DNA of 64,000 nt, from positions 1-64,000 of the forward strand of contig JACAVV010000010.1 in the NCBI GenBank assembly GCA_024648695.1, in the 5' to 3' direction. A program made the translations under genes and the position numbers. Origin of the DNA: Nitrospina sp. Lineage in GTDB: Bacteria; Nitrospinota; Nitrospinia; Nitrospinales; JACRGP01. The stretch's first letter is position 1, and each line of letters opens with the position of its first letter. Shown piece after piece: positions 9,387 to 18,712 of this stretch. The notes under the pieces are model-generated. The model searched no databases, was not told the DNA's origin, and worked only from the letters and a program-made list of their open reading frames with translations.

Positions 9387-10484
9387 TTATTGAAGGAGGG
9401 CAGTGAGGGAGGGACGATCCGTTACGCCGAACTTTTGGTAGATCTCTTTTATATGTTTTTTTACTGTGTTTAGAGAGATGAACAGGCGAGCGGCGATTTC
9501 TTCGTTGGGGATGGCATCTTTCAAAAGGATGGCGACTTCTGTTTCGCGCGAGGTCAGTCCGACTTTTTGCATTGTGAAGTTCAGGTTGAAGAAGGGGCCG
9601 TCGACAGGTTGAAGTCTAAGGAGCCAGAACGGAGAGCCCTTGGGATCGTCGCCGATCACCGTCATTAGGTTAAGATTGCATTCCCCTTGCGGCAATTTGT
9701 AAAAGGGAACGTTTACTTTGGGAGGATCAATATCAAAAGGTGGTGAAAAAGGTTCCACTTCCTTCCGCAAAATTTGAGTGAGATCGTCGGGAAGCCAATC
9801 ACCAGACTCCAAAGGGAACAAATCTTTGAACAAGGTATTTCCTTGAGAGAGGCGCATATCATTATTCAAAATGGCGGCAGGGACTGGTATCTCCATCAAC
9901 TGATTTACGATAGCTTTCAGTGCTCTCAACTCCTCGCGTAGCGTGACGGTTTTGATTGTATGCATCAGATGGGGCCGCAATAATTCCAACAAACGTATTT
10001 CGCGAAATCCAATGGGTTTTTCTATGTGGTGGCGGTGGAATCCAATTCCCAGTCCAGGAGCACAACGGTCGAATGCAAGCAAGGCGCCTTTCATAGTTTT
10101 TCCAAATTCTTTATAGCCGGGGAATTTCCGCATTCCCCATTGAATAGCTATATTTAGTTCCTCCATATCAAGATCCACATGATGGGCCAGTACCGAACGG
10201 GATTGGGATACAATCATTTCCGTTAAAGGTTCGTATTTTGTCAATTCCTTAAATGTTTCTGAGTCAATAGAAACGGGACCTATATTTACCATTGAATGAG
10301 TTCTTAAGTCTGGCGCGGTCCAACCATACGTAGCGGTGTGGACTTCCAACAAAGGGAATATGAAATGTTCCGCTACATTTAAGAAATCCTGCCTTTGGGT
10401 ACATTGATGCAGGCGGGTGACGATGTCCAGAGTATCCAAATAGTCTTGTTCGGAAAGGGAGGGATTTGGGGGTTCCTCGTTCAT
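9387..10484 (-). CDS. LuxR-family regulator with GAF/PAS-like sensor (A)
   Basis: A 365-aa regulator. Residues about 10-195 form a GAF-like domain ending in a conserved LRPHLMHTIK helix. Residues 205-300 resemble a PAS fold (AAILNNDMRLSQGN), and the last ~65 residues are the LuxR HTH (LTSRETEVAILLKD, NEEIAARLFIS, NTVKKHIKEIYQKF). No autoinducer-binding domain of classic LuxR type is recognised. It is the last gene of a six-gene minus-strand run beginning at 17033, nine bases after its close paralogue, with which it is colinear. The ligand is unknown. Confidence 0.82.
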   Translation of the reverse strand: MNEEPPNPSLSEQDYLDTLDIVTRLHQCTQRQDFLNVAEHFIFPLLEVHTATYGWTAPDLRTHSMVNIGPVSIDSETFKELTKYEPLTEMIVSQSRSVLAHHVDLDMEELNIAIQWGMRKFPGYKEFGKTMKGALLAFDRCAPGLGIGFHRHHIEKPIGFREIRLLELLRPHLMHTIKTVTLREELRALKAIVNQLMEIPVPAAILNNDMRLSQGNTLFKDLFPLESGDWLPDDLTQILRKEVEPFSPPFDIDPPKVNVPFYKLPQGECNLNLMTVIGDDPKGSPFWLLRLQPVDGPFFNLNFTMQKVGLTSRETEVAILLKDAIPNEEIAARLFISLNTVKKHIKEIYQKFGVTDRPSLTALLQ

Positions 10485-10493
10485 GAGTCTGTC

Positions 10494-11627
10494 CTATTCG
10501 TTCAGCAGTGCAGTGAGTGACGCGCGATCAGTGACATGGAACTTCTTGTAAATTTCCTTGATGTGCTTTTTTACCGTGTTGTTGGAGATGAACAATCGCG
10601 CCGAGATTTCCTCATTGGACATGGTGTCACGAAGGAGGATAGCCACCTCGGTCTCGCGCGGAGTCAGTCCGGCTTTTTGCAAGAGGCACATCATGCGAGT
10701 GTGTGGCGCGTCAGTGGGTTTGAAGCGTAGGAGCCAGTAAGGTGACGAGTCTTCTCCATCGCGTTGAATTGCCGTGAGATTTAATAATAATTCGCCCGCA
10801 GGAAGAGTATAAAATGATTGCCCGACATTTGGAGGATCCACCTCATAAGGAGGTGTGAAGTGTTCCACCTCTTTACGTAACCGTTCCATCAGTTCTTCCG
10901 GCAACCAGTCGCCATCTTCTATGTGGAGCAAGTCTTTGAACATGGGATTGCCAATGCTTACCCGCAGGTCATTGTTCAGCAAGACCACCGGCTCTGGAAT
11001 TTCCATCAGTCGATGGATAACGGATTGCAAATTCTTCAGTTCCTCTCGCAAAGTGAAGGTTTTAATCGTATGGATAATATGAGGACGCAATAGTTCCACC
11101 AATCGCACCTCGCGCAAACTGATGGGCTTTTCGATTCGGTGGCGGTGGAAACCGATGCCCAGTCCCGGTTCACATTTATCGAAGGCTAAAAGAGCTCCTT
11201 TATAGGTTTTTCCGAATGACCGATAGGCCGGGATCTGATCTAAAAACATATTTCTAACTTCGTTTTCCTCTTCCCAGGGAAAATCAACATGGGAAGCCAA
11301 AACGGGACGTGATTGAGTGAACATGAGTTGATTATGCGGTGAATATTTTGTTAATTCTCCGACTTCTTCCTGAGTTGCTGAAACTTGAGGAGCACCTATT
11401 TGAATAAGCGAGTGGGTTTTAAGGTTTTGGTCAGTCCAGCCATACATCGCCGAATGCACCTCAAGCAATGGAAATACAGATTTCTCAAGTAACTCTATGA
11501 AGTCCTGCCTTTGAACACAACGGTGCAAGCGTGCAACAATGTCAAAGATTTTAAGATAATCCTGTTCAGAAAGAGAGACCACCTGGCCTTCCTGGTTATT
11601 ATCGAAAGAGGGTTCGTTGCTGGACAT
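10494..11627 (-). CDS. LuxR-family regulator with GAF/PAS-like sensor (B)
   Basis: A 377-aa paralogue of the following gene, with the same order: GAF-like region, LRPHIIHTIK helix, PAS-like segment (VVLLNNDLRVSIGN), C-terminal LuxR HTH (LTPRETEVAILLRD, SNEEISARLFIS, NTVKKHIKEIYKKF). Its start overlaps the 3' end of the outer-membrane protein gene by about 29 bp, so translation is probably coupled. Conserved paired features such as a GIGFHRHRIEKP stretch suggest the two regulators sense related signals or heterodimerise. Confidence 0.82.
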   Translation of the reverse strand: MSSNEPSFDNNQEGQVVSLSEQDYLKIFDIVARLHRCVQRQDFIELLEKSVFPLLEVHSAMYGWTDQNLKTHSLIQIGAPQVSATQEEVGELTKYSPHNQLMFTQSRPVLASHVDFPWEEENEVRNMFLDQIPAYRSFGKTYKGALLAFDKCEPGLGIGFHRHRIEKPISLREVRLVELLRPHIIHTIKTFTLREELKNLQSVIHRLMEIPEPVVLLNNDLRVSIGNPMFKDLLHIEDGDWLPEELMERLRKEVEHFTPPYEVDPPNVGQSFYTLPAGELLLNLTAIQRDGEDSSPYWLLRFKPTDAPHTRMMCLLQKAGLTPRETEVAILLRDTMSNEEISARLFISNNTVKKHIKEIYKKFHVTDRASLTALLNE

Positions 11628-12834
11628 TGGAGGATCTCGCGTTGAAAAAGTAAGTTAAGCTGAGATTGAAAAAATCGTCGTCGCGCAAATCGAGCAGGAG
11701 GTCTTCTTTGGGTTGGTTGACGAAGCCTCGGTATTCTGCGGTCACCCGAATATTCTCTGTCAAACGTGTGGTGCCCTGGACTAAAAGCAGGCGGCTGTTG
11801 GTATCACGATCCTGGATCACTGCACCCAATATGGTGGAACCTTCAACGTCGTTGAAATCCAAGCGAAGGCCAAAGCCGATGTCGTCTTCCGTTGGTGACC
11901 GTTTTTCTCCACGGTCGTCGAACAGGTATTCGGCCAGAATACCGAGGCTTTTGCCGGTCCCGAACAGGCTGGGGATGGTGTATTCGATGCCTGCGTCATA
12001 GGCATAATAGTCGTCGAGCATACCATCTTGATGAATGCCTTCGAATTTCAGAAACAGGTTTCCTACAACGTATTGGGCATCGATTCCAAATTGCCGGATT
12101 TGCTCGTAAAAGGGAGTCAGGACAAGTTCTCCTTTATTGAAACCCACGTCGAACAAAGGATTCCTTCCGGTACCGATAAAGTAAGACAGGCCCAGATCGA
12201 GGTCTTTAAAGGAGTTGAAGTAGCGGAACGCAAAGTCGATATGTTTTTCTTCGGCGCCGCTTTCGAATTTGGTTTGATCGGTATCGACCACTATGGAAGG
12301 GCGTACACGTCCGTCTTTTCCCGGAAAAGTACGTTCGCGGAACCAGGGCAGGAGATAAAAATCGAACACACCATAATCTGTGAACCAGGACGCATTGACC
12401 ATGGGTTGACCCAGTTTTTCGAGTCCGGAAGGAGAATCCACCACATCCAGTTGGTTGATGATATCCACGAGGCGAGCGAACTCGACCACGCCCCAGAACT
12501 CCCGCCGTACCCCGACTCGGAATTCGAAGTCCTTGTAGGCAAAATTGTAACTCATTTGCCTGATATCGAAGTGGGTGCGCTCCGGATCCTCTGTGTCGTA
12601 GCGAAAATGCGGGATGAAGGTTAAGAAACTTTCATTATCAAAACCAACATAAAAATCCGGTTCCAGGACGCCGGAAAAGAAGTGTTCCTCCTGGCCGGGA
12701 TGAATGGAAGCCTCAGGGAACAGCAAAGCTTCAGCCGCGGCAAACCCGCGCAGGTCAAAGGTGACTGCCTCGGTCTTCGGCGGAAAGTATAGAGCAACTC
12801 CAAATAGAAATACTACAAGAACGTATCGAAACAT
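11599..12834 (-). CDS. Outer-membrane beta-barrel protein of an RND export cluster
   Basis: About 411 aa. A short signal sequence (FRYVLVVFLFGVALYF, cut near residue 22) is followed by alternating amphipathic strands rich in aromatic residues and ending in FFNLSLTYFFNAR, as expected for a transmembrane barrel. It contains the conserved patch RREFWGVVEFARLVDIINQ, typical of the porin-like proteins encoded beside MMPL-type RND exporters and LolA-like proteins. The ATG at 12834 was chosen over an upstream TTG because the signal peptide starts there. It lies seven codons downstream of the LolA-like gene. It probably forms the outer-membrane exit or receptor of the export system; cargo unknown. 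Confidence 0.75.
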   Translation of the reverse strand: MFRYVLVVFLFGVALYFPPKTEAVTFDLRGFAAAEALLFPEASIHPGQEEHFFSGVLEPDFYVGFDNESFLTFIPHFRYDTEDPERTHFDIRQMSYNFAYKDFEFRVGVRREFWGVVEFARLVDIINQLDVVDSPSGLEKLGQPMVNASWFTDYGVFDFYLLPWFRERTFPGKDGRVRPSIVVDTDQTKFESGAEEKHIDFAFRYFNSFKDLDLGLSYFIGTGRNPLFDVGFNKGELVLTPFYEQIRQFGIDAQYVVGNLFLKFEGIHQDGMLDDYYAYDAGIEYTIPSLFGTGKSLGILAEYLFDDRGEKRSPTEDDIGFGLRLDFNDVEGSTILGAVIQDRDTNSRLLLVQGTTRLTENIRVTAEYRGFVNQPKEDLLLDLRDDDFFNLSLTYFFNARSSNVQQRTLFR

Positions 12835-12861
12835 CGTTATCAGCCTGAGAAGCAAAATTAA

Positions 12862-13659
12862 TCAACGTGCGCGTTTGAGTCGATTTACGGAAAAGTGTCG
12901 CTTGGTCAGTCCTGTCTTGAATCTCCAATTATAAAAAAGAGCTCTTGTGCTCCTCCCGGTTTGGTGGTTCACAAAATACCATTCATCCCACCGCCAGAAG
13001 TAACCCTCATATTTGTGATAGCCCAGGTAATATACGGTTTTAATATGTATGTCATTCAGGTTATAGGATTCCAGTTTTTGCCACTTCAAACCTTCGGTTT
13101 GATCTATCCAAACTCGTTGTCTTTTATATCCTGAAGTTTTCTCAATGGGAAAGCGATCAATCACATCGCACATTTGCCCCTCATACATTTCCTCTCGAAT
13201 CCACTTATAAGTGAACTTTTCCGGTTCGAGGAAATAAGAGTCTTCATTGGTAGCTTCGGTTCCCATAAAGGCAGCGGTTTTATTTTGAGTGGTGACCCTT
13301 TTAACCCGACGCAATTGAGGAATATAGATCCACATATCGTCGGGTTCATCTTTATATGTATGCAGAAGGCTGATGATCCCTTTGGAATCCGCCGGGTCGA
13401 TAACAGTAATCATTCCCATATCGCCTTTGCCAGGTAATTCCATTAATTTTACTTTTACATCCCTTCTTTTTTCCTGGCCGTACCGATTGATCACAATTAT
13501 GGTTTCATCAAATTGGACATCGCCATAGCCATCATCCCTTCGGCTTTCGGAGGCGTAGTAAATTCTTTTGCCCTTTTCTTCAGGTGTTTCTGCCGTAACC
13601 TGTTCAGGAAAGAGAAATAATACAGTGCACAGGATTATCAGGTGAATTGATTTTTTCAT
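12862..13659 (-). CDS. Outer-membrane lipoprotein-sorting (LolA-like) protein
   Basis: A 265-aa periplasmic protein with a signal peptide (residues 1-23). The body matches the LolA-like family found with RND exporters: GDVQFDETIIVINRYGQ, DPADSKGIISLLH, the WIYIPQLRRVKRVT strand and a GTEATNEDSYF loop. The fold is an open half-barrel that carries acyl chains. The gene overlaps the upstream RND gene by 4 bp and precedes the outer-membrane barrel, so the three likely form one lipid or lipoprotein transport chain across the envelope. Confidence 0.85.
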   Translation of the reverse strand: MKKSIHLIILCTVLFLFPEQVTAETPEEKGKRIYYASESRRDDGYGDVQFDETIIVINRYGQEKRRDVKVKLMELPGKGDMGMITVIDPADSKGIISLLHTYKDEPDDMWIYIPQLRRVKRVTTQNKTAAFMGTEATNEDSYFLEPEKFTYKWIREEMYEGQMCDVIDRFPIEKTSGYKRQRVWIDQTEGLKWQKLESYNLNDIHIKTVYYLGYHKYEGYFWRWDEWYFVNHQTGRSTRALFYNWRFKTGLTKRHFSVNRLKRAR

Positions 13660-15929
13660 TTCCGGTATTCCAGTTTAAGTATCAAAACGGGCAAAAACAA
13701 CAAATCGGCGATCAAGGCAATCAAGACAATCATCGCGGTTAAAGCACCCAGGTGTGCGTTGATTGTGAAACCTGAAAAAATCAGCATGGCAAAGCCAATG
13801 AATAAAGTTACAGTGGTTGAGCCCAATGCAACGCCTACCACTTCAAATGAATTACGAATGGCTATAGACGCAAAAAAATTTTTATGTTTCCGGAAAGCCA
13901 AATAATAACATATTAAGTGGATGGTATCACTAAAAACTAAGCCTAAACTGGTCAAAGTAATTAAGGAAACCGCGATTCCCATTTTGGAACTAAATATTGC
14001 CCAGAGTCCAAATCCCAAGACTGGGGGTACGATATTGGCGAGGAGAGCAATGAAACCGAAACGGATACTTTTAAAAAAAACGGTCAATAGGATTGTAATG
14101 GTACATAAAGCAACCACCGTTCCCGGAATTATGCTGTGCAGGTTGCTTTTGGCTAAATGAGCGAAAAGGAATGGGGGGCTGGTTCCTATTTGAGCCGTGT
14201 TTGGAGGTATATTTTGGGATAACCATTTTTCGCTTTTTAGATTAAGATCCAGAATTTCTTTAGTGGAAATATTTTTAAGGACCGCGACAAACCGTGTGGC
14301 GGAATCGTCTGGCCGAATCTGAGTCCCTAAATCTACGCCAGGCGGAACCGACATTTCATAAATCGTCAAATACTGGCCGATCAGTTTGTAATCTTTTGGG
14401 AGTTTAAAATAACGTGGGTCATCCCCATGCATGAGCCGGTGAAAACGTTTTATTGTTTCGGCAAAATTGGAAACAAATACTGTTTCTGGTTGTTGTGCAT
14501 ACCAGGAGGCGAAACGATTCACTTGATCCAGATACTCGGGTTGAATGATCCCTCGGTTTTTCCCGGATTGCATATCGTATTCCAGTGTCCAAATACCGGT
14601 GAAATTTTGTGTGATGAAATCGGTGTCGGAACGAAAACTATAGCGTGGGTGAATGTATTCGGTGATTTTTTCATCTAAATGCAGTTTAGGTAATTGATAA
14701 AGCGACAGAGCAAGGAAGCCCAAAAATGACCAATAGACGACATCCTTATTTTTAATAACCCAATCCGCCAAACCCAACATGGTTTTATGTCTGTCCGCCC
14801 GTATCCCTCTGGGCTCAATTGTTAAAGTGGAAAGAATTGCGGGCAAATAAAAAATCGATAGGAAGTAGGCCGAAACGATTCCGATAGCGACTACAATTCC
14901 CATCACTTGATAGGGGGGTGAACTATTGAAGTTGAAGCATATGAAACCTACCGAAGTGGTGACCGATGTTAAAAACACGGGCCGGGAATTGATATTAAGA
15001 GATTCCAGAATCGCTTCATCGCGGGAGCTTCCCCGGTCGAAATAATAAAAAAAAGTAGTAAGAATATGGATGCCGTCGGCAATTCCAATTATGAGGATCA
15101 TATTAGGGGCTTGCACGGATACGGCGGTAATGGGAAAAAAAAGCCAGCCAGCGATCCCTGCAGAAATTACATCTGCAAAAAAAACCACGGTCATTAAGGC
15201 AAGGGTGGCTTTAAGTGATCTGAGAATCCACCAGGCAATCAGGGATACGGCCAGATACATGAGGGGGAAAAAAGATTTAAAATCATCTTGTGCCGCTTGT
15301 TTGAGGGCACGTCCGAATAATACCGACCCGCCTATATGTAATTTTAAGTCCGGGTATTGAGACCGATATCGCTGGGCTAACTGAAGAGCGAATTGCGCCG
15401 TTTCTTCTCGTTCGTTTTCCTTCCAGCCCGGAAAATAAATCGTGACCTCAACTCCCAGGGCTTTCCCATTGCTGGAAACCAGCCGATGTACCAATTGCGG
15501 ATCGGTCGAGGAAAGTTTTTTTGCCAGGATAAGTTGTTCATCGCTCAGGCCTTTTGGATTATGCGCAAGGGGTCTGATGTTCAAAGTATCCCCATCAGCG
15601 GTTGTGTGGGGAAAGTTTGAAAGGGAATCGACTCGAATGAAGTTGGGAATATACCGGGTATCGAGAGTGAATTCATCCAGAATTGAAAGGAATTCGCGGT
15701 TAAATACTTGTTCCGATTTTGAGGACAAAACAAAGAGGATATTGTCCTGATAGGTGTAGAACCGGTTTAAGTCCTCATAAGCTTTAAAGTAAGGATCATT
15801 GGGATCAAAGAATTCGCGATAATCAGGTGAAAAAGTTAATCGTCCTAACCCGAGTCCGGCGAAAAGGACTATAAAAAAAGTGAATGTTAAGATTGGGATT
15901 CTGTGACGAAGAATCCAGGAGGCCTGCAT
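13656..15929 (-). CDS. MMPL/HpnN-type RND exporter
   Basis: A 757-aa inner-membrane transporter of the RND superfamily (predicted exporter type). One TM helix at the N-terminus is followed by a periplasmic domain of ~190 aa (starts FSPDYREFFDPNDPYF), then a five-helix bundle (residues about 215-390). A second periplasmic loop and a second helix bundle near the C-terminus complete the two-fold repeat. It lacks the long loops of drug-efflux RND pumps and is similar in size to lipid exporters such as HpnN and MMPL. The genetic link to a LolA-like protein and an outer-membrane barrel points to a hydrophobic cargo. The gene follows a LuxR gene by six bases. Confidence 0.85.
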   Translation of the reverse strand: MQASWILRHRIPILTFTFFIVLFAGLGLGRLTFSPDYREFFDPNDPYFKAYEDLNRFYTYQDNILFVLSSKSEQVFNREFLSILDEFTLDTRYIPNFIRVDSLSNFPHTTADGDTLNIRPLAHNPKGLSDEQLILAKKLSSTDPQLVHRLVSSNGKALGVEVTIYFPGWKENEREETAQFALQLAQRYRSQYPDLKLHIGGSVLFGRALKQAAQDDFKSFFPLMYLAVSLIAWWILRSLKATLALMTVVFFADVISAGIAGWLFFPITAVSVQAPNMILIIGIADGIHILTTFFYYFDRGSSRDEAILESLNINSRPVFLTSVTTSVGFICFNFNSSPPYQVMGIVVAIGIVSAYFLSIFYLPAILSTLTIEPRGIRADRHKTMLGLADWVIKNKDVVYWSFLGFLALSLYQLPKLHLDEKITEYIHPRYSFRSDTDFITQNFTGIWTLEYDMQSGKNRGIIQPEYLDQVNRFASWYAQQPETVFVSNFAETIKRFHRLMHGDDPRYFKLPKDYKLIGQYLTIYEMSVPPGVDLGTQIRPDDSATRFVAVLKNISTKEILDLNLKSEKWLSQNIPPNTAQIGTSPPFLFAHLAKSNLHSIIPGTVVALCTITILLTVFFKSIRFGFIALLANIVPPVLGFGLWAIFSSKMGIAVSLITLTSLGLVFSDTIHLICYYLAFRKHKNFFASIAIRNSFEVVGVALGSTTVTLFIGFAMLIFSGFTINAHLGALTAMIVLIALIADLLFLPVLILKLEYRK

Positions 15930-15935
15930 TTTATT

Positions 15936-17033
15936 TCAGGAGTGAAGTTTAGCCATGAAGGCTATTAACTGAGAGCGTGTTGTTGTTTTCAATTTGAAGC
16001 TGATGCTTTTAACGTGTGATTTAACTGTATGGACACTAATGAACAAGCGCAGAGAAATTTCTTCGTCGTTCATCCCCTCGAATATCAAGCTGGCAACTTC
16101 AATCTCCCGTTGAGTAAGATTAGCTTCCTGCATTAGATAAATCATTTTGGAGTAAGGTTCGATGGCAAGCTTTAATCTTAGTAAATAGGAGGGAGCGATG
16201 TTTTCTGAAGGATCATCCAAAAGAGTCCAGGAAATTCGGTACAAAATTTTAGATAATTTGATAAACCGGACGGGAGTCAATGTAGATGAAAGATCTGGTT
16301 TGTATTGTGGGTCCGTGTAACTTTCGGGGAATCCTTCGAGGAATTCTTTGGGTAACCAATCCTTAAGCTTAAGGCCTAGCAAATTTTCAAAGGCTTTATT
16401 CTGAAATTGAATTTTGAAGTCCCAACTGATAACAGCTACGGGTTTATCGTTTTCCGCAAGAACTTCCGTAAGAGATTGATACCGTGCTAACTCCTGCTTT
16501 AATAATACAAATTGGACCATGTGAGATAAATGGGGCCGCATTAATTCCATAACCCGTATATCTCTACCAGACCAACTGTTTTCTAGATTTCCAATACCTT
16601 TTCGAAAGATAATTTTAAAATTTTCATCTGGTGGATCTACTGCCATTAAATGAGAACCGGCTTTGGGATCGAATCCTATAGAAGACAGGAGATTGCTCAT
16701 TTGATGGGATTCGGAGAATTGAATTTCTTCATTCTTAAAAATCGGCCAAAAACTTTCCCGATTTTTTAAAGGGGAGATCTCCATTGCATTTTTCTCTATC
16801 CAACTTTTTCCAAGAGTCTCTTCCTTGGGAACCCATTGGATGATGGAATTATTTCCAAACTCTTTATCATAAAATTGATACAGGGCAGAATCAGCCCCAA
16901 CCAAAGGAAGAACGTGTTTGCACAAAGAAGATTGCAAGTCTGAGGAAGTTTCACATTTATAAAGGCAAACGATGGTATTGAGAATGGATAAATAATCCTC
17001 TTCCGGAAGTGAAACAAAATTTGGAGCATTCAT
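15936..17033 (-). CDS. LuxR-family regulator with GAF/PAS-like sensor (C)
   Basis: A 365-aa regulator and first gene of the six-gene run. It has the architecture of regulators A and B: GAF-like N-terminus, LMRPHLSHMVQF helix, PAS-like segment (VAVISWDFKIQFQN) and LuxR HTH (LTQREIEVASLIFEG, DEEISLRLFIS, HTVKSHVKSISFKL). It is more diverged than A and B are from each other. Its position directly before the RND gene suggests it controls the export operon. Confidence 0.82.
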   Translation of the reverse strand: MNAPNFVSLPEEDYLSILNTIVCLYKCETSSDLQSSLCKHVLPLVGADSALYQFYDKEFGNNSIIQWVPKEETLGKSWIEKNAMEISPLKNRESFWPIFKNEEIQFSESHQMSNLLSSIGFDPKAGSHLMAVDPPDENFKIIFRKGIGNLENSWSGRDIRVMELMRPHLSHMVQFVLLKQELARYQSLTEVLAENDKPVAVISWDFKIQFQNKAFENLLGLKLKDWLPKEFLEGFPESYTDPQYKPDLSSTLTPVRFIKLSKILYRISWTLLDDPSENIAPSYLLRLKLAIEPYSKMIYLMQEANLTQREIEVASLIFEGMNDEEISLRLFISVHTVKSHVKSISFKLKTTTRSQLIAFMAKLHS

Positions 17034-17488
17034 TCCAAGCGTCTTTGCAGGGGTGAAAAGGGTTGTTTACTTTAAAAAGATGTCCTGATTATATATTTCC
17101 TTATTCCATATATGAAATTTATTTTGGCCAATTTTGTCAGAATATTTTATTTCATATTTTTTAAATTGATTGAATTTTTATGGAATTTCTCAATTTGGAA
17201 AAAAGACATGACGTTCCCTGGCAAGCCTCTCGAGTGAAGGAAGAGGATATAGCTTTATAGGAAGAGACAACAAATTAGTACTTCTCAAATAAAAAAGGGA
17301 GAGGGCAACATTGTAAGATGGAGGGTTACCAGCTCGATTAAATGAAAAGAGAATTTTTCTCACCACATTTTTAAAAAGTTACAGCAAATTTTAGGGATAT
17401 TGTATGTCAGCTTCCCCGGGAATGAACCGTGTAATAGATATCGAGTCTATCACCGTAAACTGTGACTTAAAACTGGAAGCTTGAGATT
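17034..17488. other. Intergenic region between LuxR operon and truncated integrase
   Basis: AT-rich, without a credible gene. It should contain the promoter of the minus-strand operon starting at 17033. No clear consensus promoter or repeat could be picked out. Confidence 0.35.
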
Positions 17489-18010
17489 ATGCCAAACCAC
17501 AATGCAAATTATGAAAGGATCAAGCGCCGTTACTTTTCTTACTTAAAAGAAGCCAAACGTCAAAGCGAAACCACCGTGGATGCAATTGCGAAAGCTCTGA
17601 ACAGATTTGAATCATACTCGAATTATCGTGATTTAAAAAAATTTCATTATGAGCAGGCCATCGAATTCAAGAAAAACCTGGCTGAACAAAAAAAACAAAA
17701 AACCAGAGAGAAGTTAAGCAAGGCAACCTTAAATGCAACACTTTCTCACTTAAAAAGATTTTTTCAATGTCTCTCGTGTCAACCCGGGTACAAGTCTCGT
17801 ATCCAATATTGCAATGCGGACTATTTTGATTTCTCAGATAAAGAGGTGGGCGTGGCTACTGCTAAAAGGGAACAGAGGGCTCCGACCTTGGAACAAATAA
17901 AGCATGTTTTTTCAATGATGCTGATTCATACGGATATAGATTGTCGAAACCGTGCTTTGGTAGCATTTACGATCTTGACCGGGGCTATGGAGCCAAAACT
18001 TGAGCCATGA
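17489..18010 (+). pseudogene. Truncated tyrosine recombinase (phage-type integrase)
   Basis: 173 codons covering the SAM-like core-binding domain (a KFHYEQAIEFKKNLAEQK helix, then THL-like ATLNATLSHLKRFFQ) and the first helix of the catalytic domain (CRNRALVAFTILTGA). It then ends at a stop exactly where the first catalytic Arg region should follow. The remaining ~200 residues with R-H-x-x-R-Y are absent. A 63-codon open frame just after it (18017-18205) does not supply them. It is the relic of an element that once integrated here. Confidence 0.8.
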
Positions 18011-18205
18011 AAAATTTTGACAACGTTTTATAGATATAGGGAGGCAGGAGTCCAACGCCAAGGGGAATTTATATCGAACTTAATGAAACCCCGACAACCA
18101 ATTGGAGTTGAAGCAAAAGACTTTGCAAAAGCTGTAGCTCGTGAAATATGTCAGGTTAATAAAAAAGGTCCACCCTATAAAAATAAAACCGGTTTTTCGG
18201 TTTGA

Positions 18206-18712
18206 AGGATTGATAACAAAATTTGAGGCCGAGTTTATAGGGGTAACTTTGGGGTTAACATTAATGATTGTGACAATATTAACCTAATAAAATTGAGCAG
18301 TTACTATTTTAATTTGGTAGTCCCTTCCCTATTGCCTTGCGGCAGATCCCGATTGCTGACGGCATGCAAAATTCCTCGTTTGTTTCAAACTAATACGCAA
18401 AATGTCCAAGGATTCTTTTTGGTGAGATTCTTTCTAATCTGCTGTTGGTTTCACTGGTGATTGTCATGAGCTCGATATAATGGTAATGCTGGATCTCTCC
18501 TGTTTAACTAGGTTTACTCTTTAATTTTGGTGTTTTCGAACACTGAGTCTAAAAAATTACTGTTTCACCATTCAAAGAAAATTATTCAGAAATTTGACTG
18601 GAATTCGTTTTCCAATCAATCACCAAAAATCTACCTTAATTACATCAAATTAAAACATTGGTAATGTATTCCTGAGTTCATAGTTATCGAGGACTTAAGG
18701 AGAAATCACCCT
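18206..18712. other. Intergenic region before PHP-glycosyltransferase gene
   Basis: About 500 bases without a supportable gene. There is a small AAACCG/CGGTTT hairpin near 18188-18205 at its left end. AAGGAG about 11 bases before the ATG at 18713 is the ribosome-binding site of the next gene. Confidence 0.4.

Noticed and set aside
18017-18205. Open frame after the truncated integrase
   Set aside because: It does not carry the missing catalytic motifs and has no ribosome-binding site; probably junction sequence.
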